A stretch of DNA of 11,450 nucleotides, taken from the NCBI GenBank assembly GCA_049601975.1, contig JBMYRC010000128.1, positions 1 to 11,450 on the forward strand. The letters are read 5' to 3'. Positions 1-7,078 of the stretch are shown here, piece by piece; the first letter of the stretch is position 1; each line of letters begins with the position of its first letter. This stretch comes from UBA6544 sp049601975. GTDB lineage: Bacteria; Pseudomonadota; Alphaproteobacteria; UBA8366. The notes beneath the pieces are model-generated. The model worked only from the letters and a program-made list of their open reading frames with translations. It was not told the DNA's origin and did no database searches. A program made the position numbers and the translations under genes.

Positions 1-144
1 CCGTTCGACGAATGGACCGGGACTTTCGGCGAGGAACGCCTGACCGGCGCGCTCTTGGACCGGCTCACCCATAACGTCCATATCCTCGAGATGAACGACC
101 AGTCTTACCGCTTGGCCCAGAGCCGCTCCAAACGCAAACGCTGA
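1..144 (+). CDS. istB: IS21-family helper ATPase IstB, C-terminal end (partial)
   Basis: The window opens inside an open frame (frame 1) that ends at TGA 142-144 and gives the last 47 residues of a protein. The segment LTGALLDRLTHNVHILEMN, followed by SYRL and a basic tail (SRSKRKR), matches the characteristic C-terminus of IstB, the AAA+ ATPase that assists the IstA transposase in IS21-family transposition. The Walker motifs and the start lie before position 1, so I cannot tell whether the element is intact. The downstream palindrome and terminal-repeat-like sequence fit the right end of such an element. The family assignment is from recognition of this C-terminal signature and is fairly secure despite the short length. 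Confidence 0.85.
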   Translation, partial: PFDEWTGTFGEERLTGALLDRLTHNVHILEMNDQSYRLAQSRSKRKR

Positions 145-162
145 CCTCAACAACCACGCCAA

Positions 163-200
163 GATATGACAAGGGCCCCGATCGGGGCCCTTGTCATATC
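163..200 (+). terminator. Perfect 38-bp palindrome after istB
   Basis: Positions 163-181 are the exact reverse complement of 182-200, with GGGCCCCGATCGGGGCCC at the centre. It begins 18 nt after the istB stop codon. The transcript could form a very stable hairpin, probably a terminator or an insulator against outside transcription. There is no U-run after it, so classic rho-independent termination is not certain. Because the palindrome has no spacer, the RNA loop would open only a few central base pairs. Confidence 0.6.
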
Positions 201-442
201 ACTACGCAACTGGTGGCGTTTTATGCCAACATATTGGCCGGGTTTTAGACCAATATTGACACATCACCTCTTTTTGAGACGCCAGATGATTCTTGACCAT
301 AAATGCGGTGCCGCCGGCGGCAAGTAATGCCAGGAAGATTAAGCTATCATCACTAGCCGCATATACGCGCGCCTGTCAGGTCAATAACTTCCACGTTGGA
401 ATGTAATCGATTAAATAACAATGATCTAAAATAACAGCTAAT

Positions 443-466
443 ACCGCTTCTAAACAACGAAGCGGT
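443..466 (+). other. Stem-loop in intergenic region
   Basis: ACCGCTTC (443-450) and GAAGCGGT (459-466) are exact inverted repeats around the 8-nt loop TAAACAAC. No U-run follows directly; a T5 run comes about 20 nt later. It may be a weak terminator, an operator or chance. Confidence 0.3.
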
Positions 467-684
467 TCAACTGAAAGTCCAAAAGTTTTTATTGCAACGG
501 ATGGCTGAGAATCAGCAATGAGTACTTCATTTCCGGCTTGTTTGACGTAATCTCGATGTTTGAGTCAGAACGATATTTTTTCGTTATATCTCGCGTTTTG
601 GGGCAGAAATGCTCGATTCGGCACGATTTGAGCGCCGTATTCATGTAATCCTTGCATGAAAGCGCGATCAATATCGAATTGAAG

Positions 685-690
685 AAAGGA
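685..690 (+). promoter_or_regulatory. Ribosome binding site for the 698 gene
   Basis: AAAGGA lies 7 nt before the ATG at 698 and fixes that start, which gives the Rossmann motif at the expected distance from the N-terminus. Confidence 0.7.
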
Positions 691-697
691 TTCTTGC

Positions 698-1573
698 ATG
701 ACGAATGTTGGATTTGTTGGGGTCGGTCTCATGGGGCACGGCATGGCCGCCAATTTAATGGCGAAGGGGCATGACCTTACGGTTATTGGTCATCGCAACC
801 ACGCACCAGTTGAGGATTTGGTCACCAAAGGCGCCAGCGAAGTAGAAAACTACGAAGCACTGGCGCATGCGGGCGATTTTATATTTTTGTGCCTCAGCGA
901 TTCCGATGTGGTGGAGAGCGTGATCGGCGACCTGAAGCCTCATTTGCGCGCCGGGCAATGCATTGTCGACGCGACGACGTCCAATCCGGTCTCAACCCAG
1001 CGCCTTTGCGAGGAGCTGTTCGAATTGGGTGTCGCCTTGGTCGATGCGCCCATTACGGCCAATCCAGCGGCGGCGGAACTCGGCAAATTGACGAGCCTTG
1101 TTGGTGCTTCGGATGAAGTGTTTCGCGAGGTAGAGCCGTTGATCGCGTCTTATAGCACGACGGTGATCCATTTCGGACCGACCGGCATGGGGCATACGGC
1201 GAAACTGATGAATAACTTCGTCACCCAATCCACCGGCCAATTACTGGCGTTGTCTTATAGCGTGGCGCGCCAAGCCGGGGTCGATTGGAAGAAGCTACAC
1301 CAAGCCATGTCGGGTGGTGCGGCGAAGTCGGGGACGTTCGAGAAGATGGTCACTCCGGCCATTGAAGGGGATTTCAGGGGGCATGAATTCTCACTCACCA
1401 ATTCCTGGAAGGATATTCGCTACTTCGCCGCGTTCGCGCAGAGTCTCGGTCGGGTCTCCGTGCTGGTCGACGGCGTGGAGCAATCGCTCAAACGAATCAA
1501 CGACGCCGGTTTTGGGGACAGATTTGTCAGCGAGCTGCTTGATCCGGAGGTGGATGCGAAACTGCGCAACTAA
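698..1573 (+). CDS. 3-hydroxyisobutyrate dehydrogenase-family NAD(P)-dependent oxidoreductase
   Basis: The 291-residue product is a full-length beta-hydroxyacid dehydrogenase (MmsB/GarR/GlxR family). These cytoplasmic enzymes oxidise 3-hydroxy acids, or reduce the semialdehyde, with NAD(P). The N-terminal Rossmann motif GVGLMG is at residues 8-13, the linker VDATTSNP is near 90-97, and the catalytic lysine sits in GHTAKLMNN at Lys169 with Asn173 beside it. The C-terminal helical domain includes the Trp-Lys-Asp segment around 236. The substrate-binding motif, usually DAPVSGG, reads DAPITANP at 116-123, so the substrate is probably not plain 3-hydroxyisobutyrate. Its stop overlaps by 4 nt the end of the convergent broken agmatinase gene. 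Family assignment is firm; substrate is unknown (3-hydroxyisobutyrate, tartronate semialdehyde and an imine-type substrate are all possible). Confidence 0.9.
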   Translation: MTNVGFVGVGLMGHGMAANLMAKGHDLTVIGHRNHAPVEDLVTKGASEVENYEALAHAGDFIFLCLSDSDVVESVIGDLKPHLRAGQCIVDATTSNPVSTQRLCEELFELGVALVDAPITANPAAAELGKLTSLVGASDEVFREVEPLIASYSTTVIHFGPTGMGHTAKLMNNFVTQSTGQLLALSYSVARQAGVDWKKLHQAMSGGAAKSGTFEKMVTPAIEGDFRGHEFSLTNSWKDIRYFAAFAQSLGRVSVLVDGVEQSLKRINDAGFGDRFVSELLDPEVDAKLRN

Positions 1574-2246
1574 GCTCGACGTTCCTCAAAGATAAAGCCT
1601 ATGAAAATCATCAGCAATTGTGCGGCGAGCATGGAGGTGATGCCGCTCGGGTCGTAGTCGGGCGCTATCTGGACCAGACCAATGCCGACAATCTCGCCCT
1701 TTTTGACGAGCTGTTGCAAGATTTCGAGAACGCCGTAATACAAAAACCCGCCGTGGCTTGGCGTGCCAGTGCCGGTTGCGATGGAGGGGTCGAACCCATC
1801 GATATTGATCGTGACGTAATAGCGGCCATTGACGGATCGTGGATGGAGTGATCCCCGCCAAGTAGGATCGACGTGGCACCGGTCGTGAGAATTTGCCGCA
1901 CCGCTTGTTCCGTGTTGGCGTGGCTTTGTTCCATGTCGGTGTGCACGATATTCACATGCCCTATATCGACGATCGTCACTTCCAAGGATGGTAAATAATT
2001 GATGTCGTGCTCGAAATCACAGGCGCCGCTGTGGCCGAAGAAGACCAGCGTCGAGGCTTCTCGAATGCCACGCGGCCCGAACCGAGCGCCGGGGCGATAT
2101 TGCGTGCCCATGTCGTTCGATACGCCCAGCACGGCGAAATCTGCCTCGAAATCGGCGAGGTTGGGGCCAATCGGTGCCTTGGCGAAGGTACAGTGACCGA
2201 CGAACGACAGGTTATGACGCCCTGATTCGCAGCCGTGCTTTGCCAT
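1570..2246 (-). pseudogene. Agmatinase/arginase-family (ureohydrolase) gene, broken by internal deletion and frameshift
   Basis: From ATG at 2246 the frame encodes a typical ureohydrolase start: FAVLGVSNDMGTQYRPGARFGPRGIREAS at about residues 37-65 (split reading of one motif), then LLGGDHSIHDPS at 128-139, which holds the first metal-binding histidine. After about 1835 the reading frame changes. A different minus-strand frame from about 1830 to the TAG at 1572-1570 gives 86 residues with the C-terminal signatures: NIDGFDP, TGTGTP-GG and YDPSG. In intact relatives these blocks are roughly 90-110 residues apart; here they touch. The segment with the DAHxD metal ligands is therefore gone and the frame is shifted. 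The DxDxxDP motif also reads NxDxxDP, losing another ligand. The uncorrected frame would run to 1665 as a 193-residue dead protein. Intact, it would have hydrolysed agmatine or a guanidino acid to release urea. Confidence 0.85.
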
Positions 2247-2297
2247 GGATTGGGTGCTCCCGTCGCGGAATGTAATAAATCTATGACAGGCACTTAA

Positions 2298-3026
2298 TTG
2301 GAGAAACAGGCGGCTGTCATCGATTTATTCATATGCTTGAGGCCGCGCGCTCCTTTGCAAGATATCCTCACCATAGACGATCACATGGCCGTCGCGGTCT
2401 TCGCTATCACCGGCGCGTTGATGGCCAGCCGAAAACAGATGGATATTTTCGGCTTCGTCATGATGGGCACAGTCACCGGGGTCGGCGGCGGGTCATTGCG
2501 GAGCCTGTTGTTGGGCATATCAGTCTTCTGGGTGTCGGCACCGAGTTATGTGGTCAACTGCGTTATGGCGGCAGTGCTCACATACTTTCTCGCCCATTTG
2601 GCACAATCCTACTACCGGGTCATTCTATGGCTCGATGCGGTTGGCTTGGCGTTGTTTGCTGTCCTTGGTGCACAGAATGCTCTGACAGTTGAGGCAGTGC
2701 CGATCGTAGCGGTGGTCATAGGGGGCATGTCTTCGACCTTCGCCGGGATTATCCGCTATGTGGTCAGTGGCGAAGCCCCGTTACTCTTGCGGCGGTAGAT
2801 CTACGTGACGGCAGCACTGGCGGGCTCCGTCGTCTTCGTCGCCATGGCGGCGGGATTTGGCCTGGATATTCGGATTGCCGGGGCGAGCGAATTCATCTGT
2901 TGCTTTGCAGTGCGCGGGTTTGCACTGCAGTTCGGCTGGTCACTGCCGATATATAAGAGCCTGCCCGAGCGCACCCAAGAGGAGTTCGAGGAGCTCGGTG
3001 TTCTTTCGAAAGAGGACGAGAGCTAA
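2298..3026 (+). pseudogene. YadS/YicG-type UPF0126 (TRIC-like) membrane protein, interrupted by an in-frame stop
   Basis: The frame encodes a two-repeat hydrophobic inner-membrane protein of the UPF0126/YadS family, related to TRIC cation channels. The first repeat has VAVFAITGALMASRKQMDIFG and GVGGGSLR; the second starts at LDAVGLALFAVLGAQNAL. At 2796-2798 a TAG stop falls between PLLLRR and IYVTAALAGS. Relatives have a Glu there (as in LRTEIYATA of YadS), so one GAG-to-TAG change explains it. The same frame continues without other stops to TAA at 3026 through the last membrane segments and a soluble acidic tail. The conserved Arg-Asp pair ending each GGGxxRD motif is RS in repeat one and RY in repeat two, more signs of decay. 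The start is uncertain: TTG at 2298 is the upstream limit and ATG at 2385 would be closer to the usual family length. A 166-residue truncated product could still be made. Confidence 0.8.
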
Positions 3027-3036
3027 GCCCGTAAGA

Positions 3037-3465
3037 TCATTTATTAAGCCCGTCGAAGAAGTGCCTGATGAGGATTCTTAGATCATATTCCGCCACGGCG
3101 TCGGCGGCATTTTCGGGCGACATCCATTCGCGCTGCCGGATTTGTTCTTCCGGCCAGGACTCGAGAACATCAGTCACATTCATTGCGAAGACTTCCACCT
3201 GGTAGGTCCGGGTGTTTTTGTCGTGTTCCTTGCGATAGCGATAATAGCCAATTCGGTTCGGCGAGAGCCGGCCGCCTACGCCGGCTTCCTCGAAAGCTTC
3301 CTTTTCCGCGGATTGTCGGGCAGATAGGTCCCCTTCAATATGGCCTTTCGGAAAGACCCATCGCCCTGAGCCCAAAGAGGTGACCATTAATACCTCTGTA
3401 CTCTTCCACCGTCGCCGATACGGAATAACCGCCGATTGCGGGATTTGTCTGTGTTTATCGGGCAT
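3037..3465 (-). CDS. Nudix hydrolase, DIPP-like
   Basis: The 142-residue product is a single-domain Nudix hydrolase, a Mg-dependent enzyme that cleaves nucleoside or inositol diphosphate-linked compounds. After a first strand (SAVIPYR, residues 11-17) and WVFPKGHIE (36-44), the Nudix box runs from Gly41 to Val63 and ends in KEAFEEAGV, with the catalytic Glu pair at 59-60. The box deviates from GX5EX7REUXEEXGU in having Leu47 for Glu and Lys55 for Arg, which I believe is common in the WVFPKGHIE subgroup resembling diphosphoinositol-polyphosphate phosphohydrolases. Its stop is 10 nt from the end of the convergent membrane protein pseudogene. It lies downstream of the F420 unit on the same strand, separated by 139 nt with a palindromic repeat, so co-transcription is possible but not shown. 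The substrate cannot be deduced. Confidence 0.88.
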   Translation of the reverse strand: MPDKHRQIPQSAVIPYRRRWKSTEVLMVTSLGSGRWVFPKGHIEGDLSARQSAEKEAFEEAGVGGRLSPNRIGYYRYRKEHDKNTRTYQVEVFAMNVTDVLESWPEEQIRQREWMSPENAADAVAEYDLRILIRHFFDGLNK

Positions 3466-3492
3466 TCGCTACCGTCATATACGAACACGGGT

Positions 3493-3564
3493 GTCATTGC
3501 CGCGCAGACGGGAATCCAGCGTCTTTGCAATACCGTTCTGGGTTCCCACCTGCGTGGGAATGAG
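3493..3564. repeat. Imperfect palindromic intergenic repeat
   Basis: The left arm 3493-3519 (GTCATTGCCGCGCAGACGGG and on to CCAG) pairs with the right arm 3538-3564 (CTGGGTTCCCACCTGCGTGG and on to GAATGAG) at 21 of 27 positions, around an 18-nt loop. It resembles the GTCATTCCCGCG...GGGAATCCAG palindromes found in many copies between genes in numerous proteobacteria. It sits between the LLM gene and the Nudix gene and could act as an attenuator or RNA-processing hairpin there. Confidence 0.7.
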
Positions 3565-3604
3565 GGCTAGGATAGAGGCGTACGGTGACATCAATTTAGT
3601 TAGG

Positions 3605-4549
3605 TTAGCTCGCCATCTTCCGCCGTTCGGTGAAAATCTTTGCGTGTGGCAAGACCTCGTCGATGAGGCGGCGCGATTGGGCCATCATCTCTTCGTCACC
3701 CTTGCCCATCGGGCGTAGAATAAATTTTGAGATGCCGTGTGGCACGTAACTCCAGATCATTTCTAAAATATCTTCCGCGTTGCCGACGGCCATACCGGTC
3801 TTCGGGTCGCGGCCCGTTCGCTTCTCGAAAGCGGCGGCGGTCTCCTGCACGATGGGATCGTCCCAAGTACCGAAATGAACACCGAACCCCATACCCATGT
3901 GATCTCGGTCCATATGTTTTCCCTGCTCTTTGGCATATTGCAGAATGTCAGTGACAACTTTGCCGGCTTCCTCAGGAGTCTGGAAGGAGGCCTGCCAACC
4001 GGTGCCGTAGTCGACGGTTCGTTCGACGGCGGCGCGCGCACTGCCGCCGATCCAGCAAGGTAGAGGAGTCTGCTTGGGGCGCGGTGAAATTGTTGCCTCT
4101 GTGTATTGGAAATGCTTACCCTCGAACGTGACACTCTCTTCCGACCACAACCTCGTCATGATCTCCAGGGCTTCGTTCATGCGTTGGCCTCTGGCCTTGG
4201 TGTCGCGGCCACTGGCGATCCAGTCGCGCGACCGATTACTGCCCAGGCCAAAGGCAGGCAACAGACGACCGTTGGAGAGATAATCGATTGTGGCGCATTC
4301 CTTTGCGGTAATCAGCGGATCGCGAATTCCCAGCGACGCGACGTTCATGCCGAACTTTATCTTCTTGGTCGCTCCCGCCAAGGCGGCCATCGAGGTCATG
4401 CATTCGAGGAAAGGCTCGCGCGACACTAATCGATCCGTTTGCCAAATTGAATCGACACCCTCGTCGTCGCACATATGCACCCAGTCCCAATAGCCTTCAG
4501 CGGATGAGAAAGTGTAATTAGAGAGTCCGAATCCTATACCTACTGTCAT
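3605..4549 (-). CDS. LLM-class (luciferase-like) oxidoreductase, probably F420-dependent
   Basis: The 314-residue product has the TIM-barrel sequence pattern of bacterial luciferase-like flavin/F420 oxidoreductases: an N-terminal beta strand VGIGFGL, the internal block KIKFGMNVASLGIRDPL followed by LSNGRLLPAFGLG, and the helix EALEIMTRLW with FEGKHFQY. I chose ATG at 4549 rather than the TTG at 4561 because GGAG (4559-4556) lies 6 nt upstream of the ATG and would be inside the longer reading. The gene follows fbiC by 49 nt on the same strand, so it is probably the last or next-to-last gene of the F420 operon. That position makes F420 the likeliest cofactor, although FMN-dependent members of this superfamily look similar. 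The substrate is unknown. No signal peptide is seen, so it should be cytoplasmic. Confidence 0.88.
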   Translation of the reverse strand: MTVGIGFGLSNYTFSSAEGYWDWVHMCDDEGVDSIWQTDRLVSREPFLECMTSMAALAGATKKIKFGMNVASLGIRDPLITAKECATIDYLSNGRLLPAFGLGSNRSRDWIASGRDTKARGQRMNEALEIMTRLWSEESVTFEGKHFQYTEATISPRPKQTPLPCWIGGSARAAVERTVDYGTGWQASFQTPEEAGKVVTDILQYAKEQGKHMDRDHMGMGFGVHFGTWDDPIVQETAAAFEKRTGRDPKTGMAVGNAEDILEMIWSYVPHGISKFILRPMGKGDEEMMAQSRRLIDEVLPHAKIFTERRKMAS

Positions 4550-4555
4550 GACAGT

Positions 4556-4559
4556 CTCC
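4556..4559 (-). promoter_or_regulatory. Ribosome binding site deciding the LLM start at 4549
   Basis: GGAG on the minus strand sits 6 nt before ATG 4549-4547. It overlaps the alternative TTG codon at 4561-4559, which argues against that longer start. Confidence 0.65.
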
Positions 4560-4598
4560 AATGTCGGGCGTCGGCGTGCGTTCCGACGGATGTGAATC

Positions 4599-7052
4599 TT
4601 ATTCGGCGGCGCTCGGCACGTCGAGACCGGGTCGCACCAGCGTATCGCGGCCTTCGTTCCGGCCGTTCCGACGAAGCGGCGTCTCTATGATCGGTTCCAC
4701 GGCTGGTGCATCGAAGGACTGGATGCGGCGTTCTTCCGGCGCGTCGCCGTACAGCGTCGTCCGCTGGCGTGGTGTCCGATCTGCGGCCCTAATCACCGCT
4801 TCCAGTTCCTCGGGTGGCATCTCCTGGCCGTGTGCGGCACCTGCCGATCGGGTGATGGTTTCGTTCATCAAGGTGCCGCCGACATCGTTACATCCGGCGG
4901 AAAGCGATGCGGCTATACCTTCGGCACCAAGCTTAACCCAGGAGGCTTGAATATTCGTGAAATGCGGATGAAGCGCGATGCGTGAAACGGCATGCATCAA
5001 AAACGACTCCCGCCAGGTTGGGCCGCGCCGCGCCATGCCTTTTAGATAGATCGGTGCTTCCATATGAACGAAAGGCAGGGGGACCAGTTCAGTGAACCCA
5101 CCGGTTCGTTTTTGCAAATCCCGCAAGCGCAAGAGATGGCGCGCCCAATTCACCGGCCGTTCGATATGGCCGAACATGATGGTCGCGGTACTGCGAAGTC
5201 CGAGGCCGTGAGCGGTCTCCATCACTTCCAGCCATTGGTCGGTATTGATCTTGTCGGGACACAGCGTTGCCCGGACCTCGTCATCGAGGATCTCCGCCGC
5301 CGTGCCGGGCAGGGTGCCGAGCCCTTCATCAAGCAGCATGCCGAGATACGTATCGAGTGGCAGGCCAAGCGTCTTTGCCCCCTGGAAGACTTCCAATGGC
5401 GTGAAGGCGTGGACGTGAAGATCGGGCAGCGCGGTCTTTAGCGCGCGTAGTATTTCAATATAAGTCTGGCCCGTGTAGTCGGGGTGAATACCGCCTTGCA
5501 GGCACACTTCGGTGGCACCTCGGTCCCATGCTTCCCTGGCGCGACGGATGATCTCATCCATGGCCAGATCGTAAGGTTTTCCGCGCAAGGCTTCGTGCGT
5601 CTTACCCTTGGAGAAAGCGCAGAATTTACAGCCGAAATAGCAGACATTCGTGTAATTGATGTTGCGGTTGACCACATAGCTGACGGTATCGCCGTTGATC
5701 TGACGACGCAGGGTGTCTGCGGTCTCGGTGACGGCGTCAACCTCGCCTGCGCGTGCGGCGAACAAGCGGACGATCTCACCTTCGGAAAGGTCGTCGCCGT
5801 CGGAGGCCCGTTTTAGAATGGCTTCGAGTTCGCGGCTTTTCGCCAATTCCGGCAGGAGCATCGCGACCGGTAACGGGTTGCCGTCTCCCATCCCGGGCGA
5901 CCAACCGTCCGTGCGCGCCAAGCCATCGGCATCGACGCGGCGCAAAACATTCGTCTGGAAAGCCGGATCCAGCCATGTTTCCCCGTCGAAGATGTACTCA
6001 GGATAGACCGCCAAACGCTCGGTTAAGATTTTGTCTTGCCGTGCGGTCGCTTGAGCCAGCGTTGCGAGATGGGGCCACGGAGCTTCCGGATTGACGTGAT
6101 CTGGTGTCACCGGCGAGACGCCGCCCCAGTCGTTGATACCGGCTGGGATGAGATCAGCGGCGTTTTCACCGCTCAAATTCGGAGGTGCTTGGATTGACAT
6201 CGCGGGGCCGAATAAAAGCCGCGCCGCCGCAATGGTCCACTGTAAATCTTCGAGCGAAGGTTCCGGCGCATCGAACATTAAAGTGTCTGGTTTCGCCCGG
6301 AAATTCTGGATAATGATTTCCTGAATATGGCCGAACTCATCGTTCAGGTCACGGAGCGCCAACAAGGCTTCGATACGCTCCAACCGCGTCTCGCCAATGC
6401 CGATCAGGATGCCGCTGGTGAAGGGGACTCTCTGGCGACCTGCCTCCGCCATCGAGGCGATCCGGACTTCCGGCGCTTTGTCGGGTGACCCGTGATGGCA
6501 GTGCCCCTTTTCCAGAAGGCGCGCCGAGGCACTCTCCAGCATCATGCCCATGCTGGCGGAAACTTCCCGCAGGGCGGCGAAATCCTCGGCGTTCAATACA
6601 CCTGGATTAAGATGGGGCAGTAGGCCGGTCTCCTCAAAGACCAGCAGAGCCATTTCGCGGAGGTAGGAGATCGTCGTCTCGTGGCCGAGTTTGGCCAAGT
6701 CGTCGCGGGCAGCCTGATAGCGCAATTCCGGCTTATCACCGAGGGTAAATAGCGCTTCCTTGCATCCGGAGGCGGCCCCTTCGCGTGCGATGGCCAATAC
6801 TTGCTCTGGCGAGAGAAACGCCTCTTCCAGATTGCGCGGCGGCTGTGCGAAGGTGCAATAATGGCAGACATCCCGGCACAGTTTCGTAAGTGGAATGAAT
6901 ACTTTGCGGGAATAAGTGATCGTTCGACCGAAATGCTGGTCGCGCAATGCTGTCGCTTGCGACATCATATCGAAGAGGTCGGTTCGCTCGGCCAGAGACC
7001 GGGCGGTATCTGCATCGAGACGATCAGTGTTCTGAAATGTGGATATGGTCAC
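4599..7052 (-). CDS. fbiC: FbiC, fused 7,8-didemethyl-8-hydroxy-5-deazariboflavin (Fo) synthase
   Basis: The 817-residue product carries two radical-SAM domains, equal to CofG plus CofH in one chain. Together they convert tyrosine and 5-amino-6-ribitylaminouracil into Fo, the deazaflavin chromophore of F420. The CofG half has the iron-sulfur motif C59-x3-C63-x2-C66 (KLCRDVCHYCTF) and the segments HLNPG and INDWGGVSPVTPDHVNPE. The CofH half has C471-x3-C475-x2-C478 (NVCYFGCKFCAF) and ends at RTPRQRTTLYG around 760-770. About 45 further residues form a charged, probably disordered tail. Both cysteine triads are intact and no stop interrupts the frame. It starts with GTG at 7052, preceded by a weak purine stretch (GAAGAG), 26 nt after cofC. 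The length is close to the actinobacterial enzyme. The fused form is typical of bacteria rather than archaea, where CofG and CofH are separate. Confidence 0.97.
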   Translation of the reverse strand: MTISTFQNTDRLDADTARSLAERTDLFDMMSQATALRDQHFGRTITYSRKVFIPLTKLCRDVCHYCTFAQPPRNLEEAFLSPEQVLAIAREGAASGCKEALFTLGDKPELRYQAARDDLAKLGHETTISYLREMALLVFEETGLLPHLNPGVLNAEDFAALREVSASMGMMLESASARLLEKGHCHHGSPDKAPEVRIASMAEAGRQRVPFTSGILIGIGETRLERIEALLALRDLNDEFGHIQEIIIQNFRAKPDTLMFDAPEPSLEDLQWTIAAARLLFGPAMSIQAPPNLSGENAADLIPAGINDWGGVSPVTPDHVNPEAPWPHLATLAQATARQDKILTERLAVYPEYIFDGETWLDPAFQTNVLRRVDADGLARTDGWSPGMGDGNPLPVAMLLPELAKSRELEAILKRASDGDDLSEGEIVRLFAARAGEVDAVTETADTLRRQINGDTVSYVVNRNINYTNVCYFGCKFCAFSKGKTHEALRGKPYDLAMDEIIRRAREAWDRGATEVCLQGGIHPDYTGQTYIEILRALKTALPDLHVHAFTPLEVFQGAKTLGLPLDTYLGMLLDEGLGTLPGTAAEILDDEVRATLCPDKINTDQWLEVMETAHGLGLRSTATIMFGHIERPVNWARHLLRLRDLQKRTGGFTELVPLPFVHMEAPIYLKGMARRGPTWRESFLMHAVSRIALHPHFTNIQASWVKLGAEGIAASLSAGCNDVGGTLMNETITRSAGAAHGQEMPPEELEAVIRAADRTPRQRTTLYGDAPEERRIQSFDAPAVEPIIETPLRRNGRNEGRDTLVRPGLDVPSAAE

Positions 7053-7078
7053 GCTACTCTTCGCTGCCTGTGGCTCGC

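Larger units (their letters stand above)
1..261 (+). mobile_element. Right end of an IS21-family insertion sequence
   Basis: The istB 3' end, a terminator-like palindrome and then an end region reading ATATTGGCCGGGTTTTAGAC-CAATATTGACA (about 230-261) form the right part of an IS21-type element. IS21 ends usually carry several short subterminal repeats; here an ATATTGG copy faces CAATATT in inverted orientation, and TGACA is a plausible tip. The left end is outside the window, so the exact boundary (261 or 263) and any target duplication cannot be fixed. Confidence 0.65.
262..697. other. AT-richer intergenic stretch without a recognisable gene
   Basis: This 436-nt stretch between the insertion sequence end and the dehydrogenase gene is visibly richer in A and T than its surroundings. 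Short open frames on the minus strand (489-671, 565-753) resemble no family I know and overlap each other. It contains a 14-bp palindrome centred on CCGCCGGCGG (309-322) and a stem-loop at 443-466. A TTGACG at 542-547 lacks a properly spaced -10 box. It probably holds the promoter of the 698 gene, but I cannot place it. Confidence 0.5.

Noticed and set aside
489..671. 60-codon minus-strand open frame in the intergenic stretch
   Set aside because: No ribosome binding site or family resemblance was seen, and it lies antisense to the probable leader of the 698 gene.
1586..1879. 97-codon minus-strand frame over the agmatinase remnant
   Set aside because: It is in neither frame carrying the ureohydrolase motifs; the real remnant C-terminus lies in another frame ending at 1570.
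3024..3053. Direct repeat TAAGCCCGT at 3024 and 3045, considered as a target-site duplication
   Set aside because: Only 12 nt separate the copies and nothing is inserted between them; this is more likely chance.
4569..4588. Small hairpin (CGTCGG/CCGACG) between fbiC and the LLM gene, considered as a terminator
   Set aside because: Only 6 bp of stem and no T-run on the minus strand; it is too weak to split the operon.
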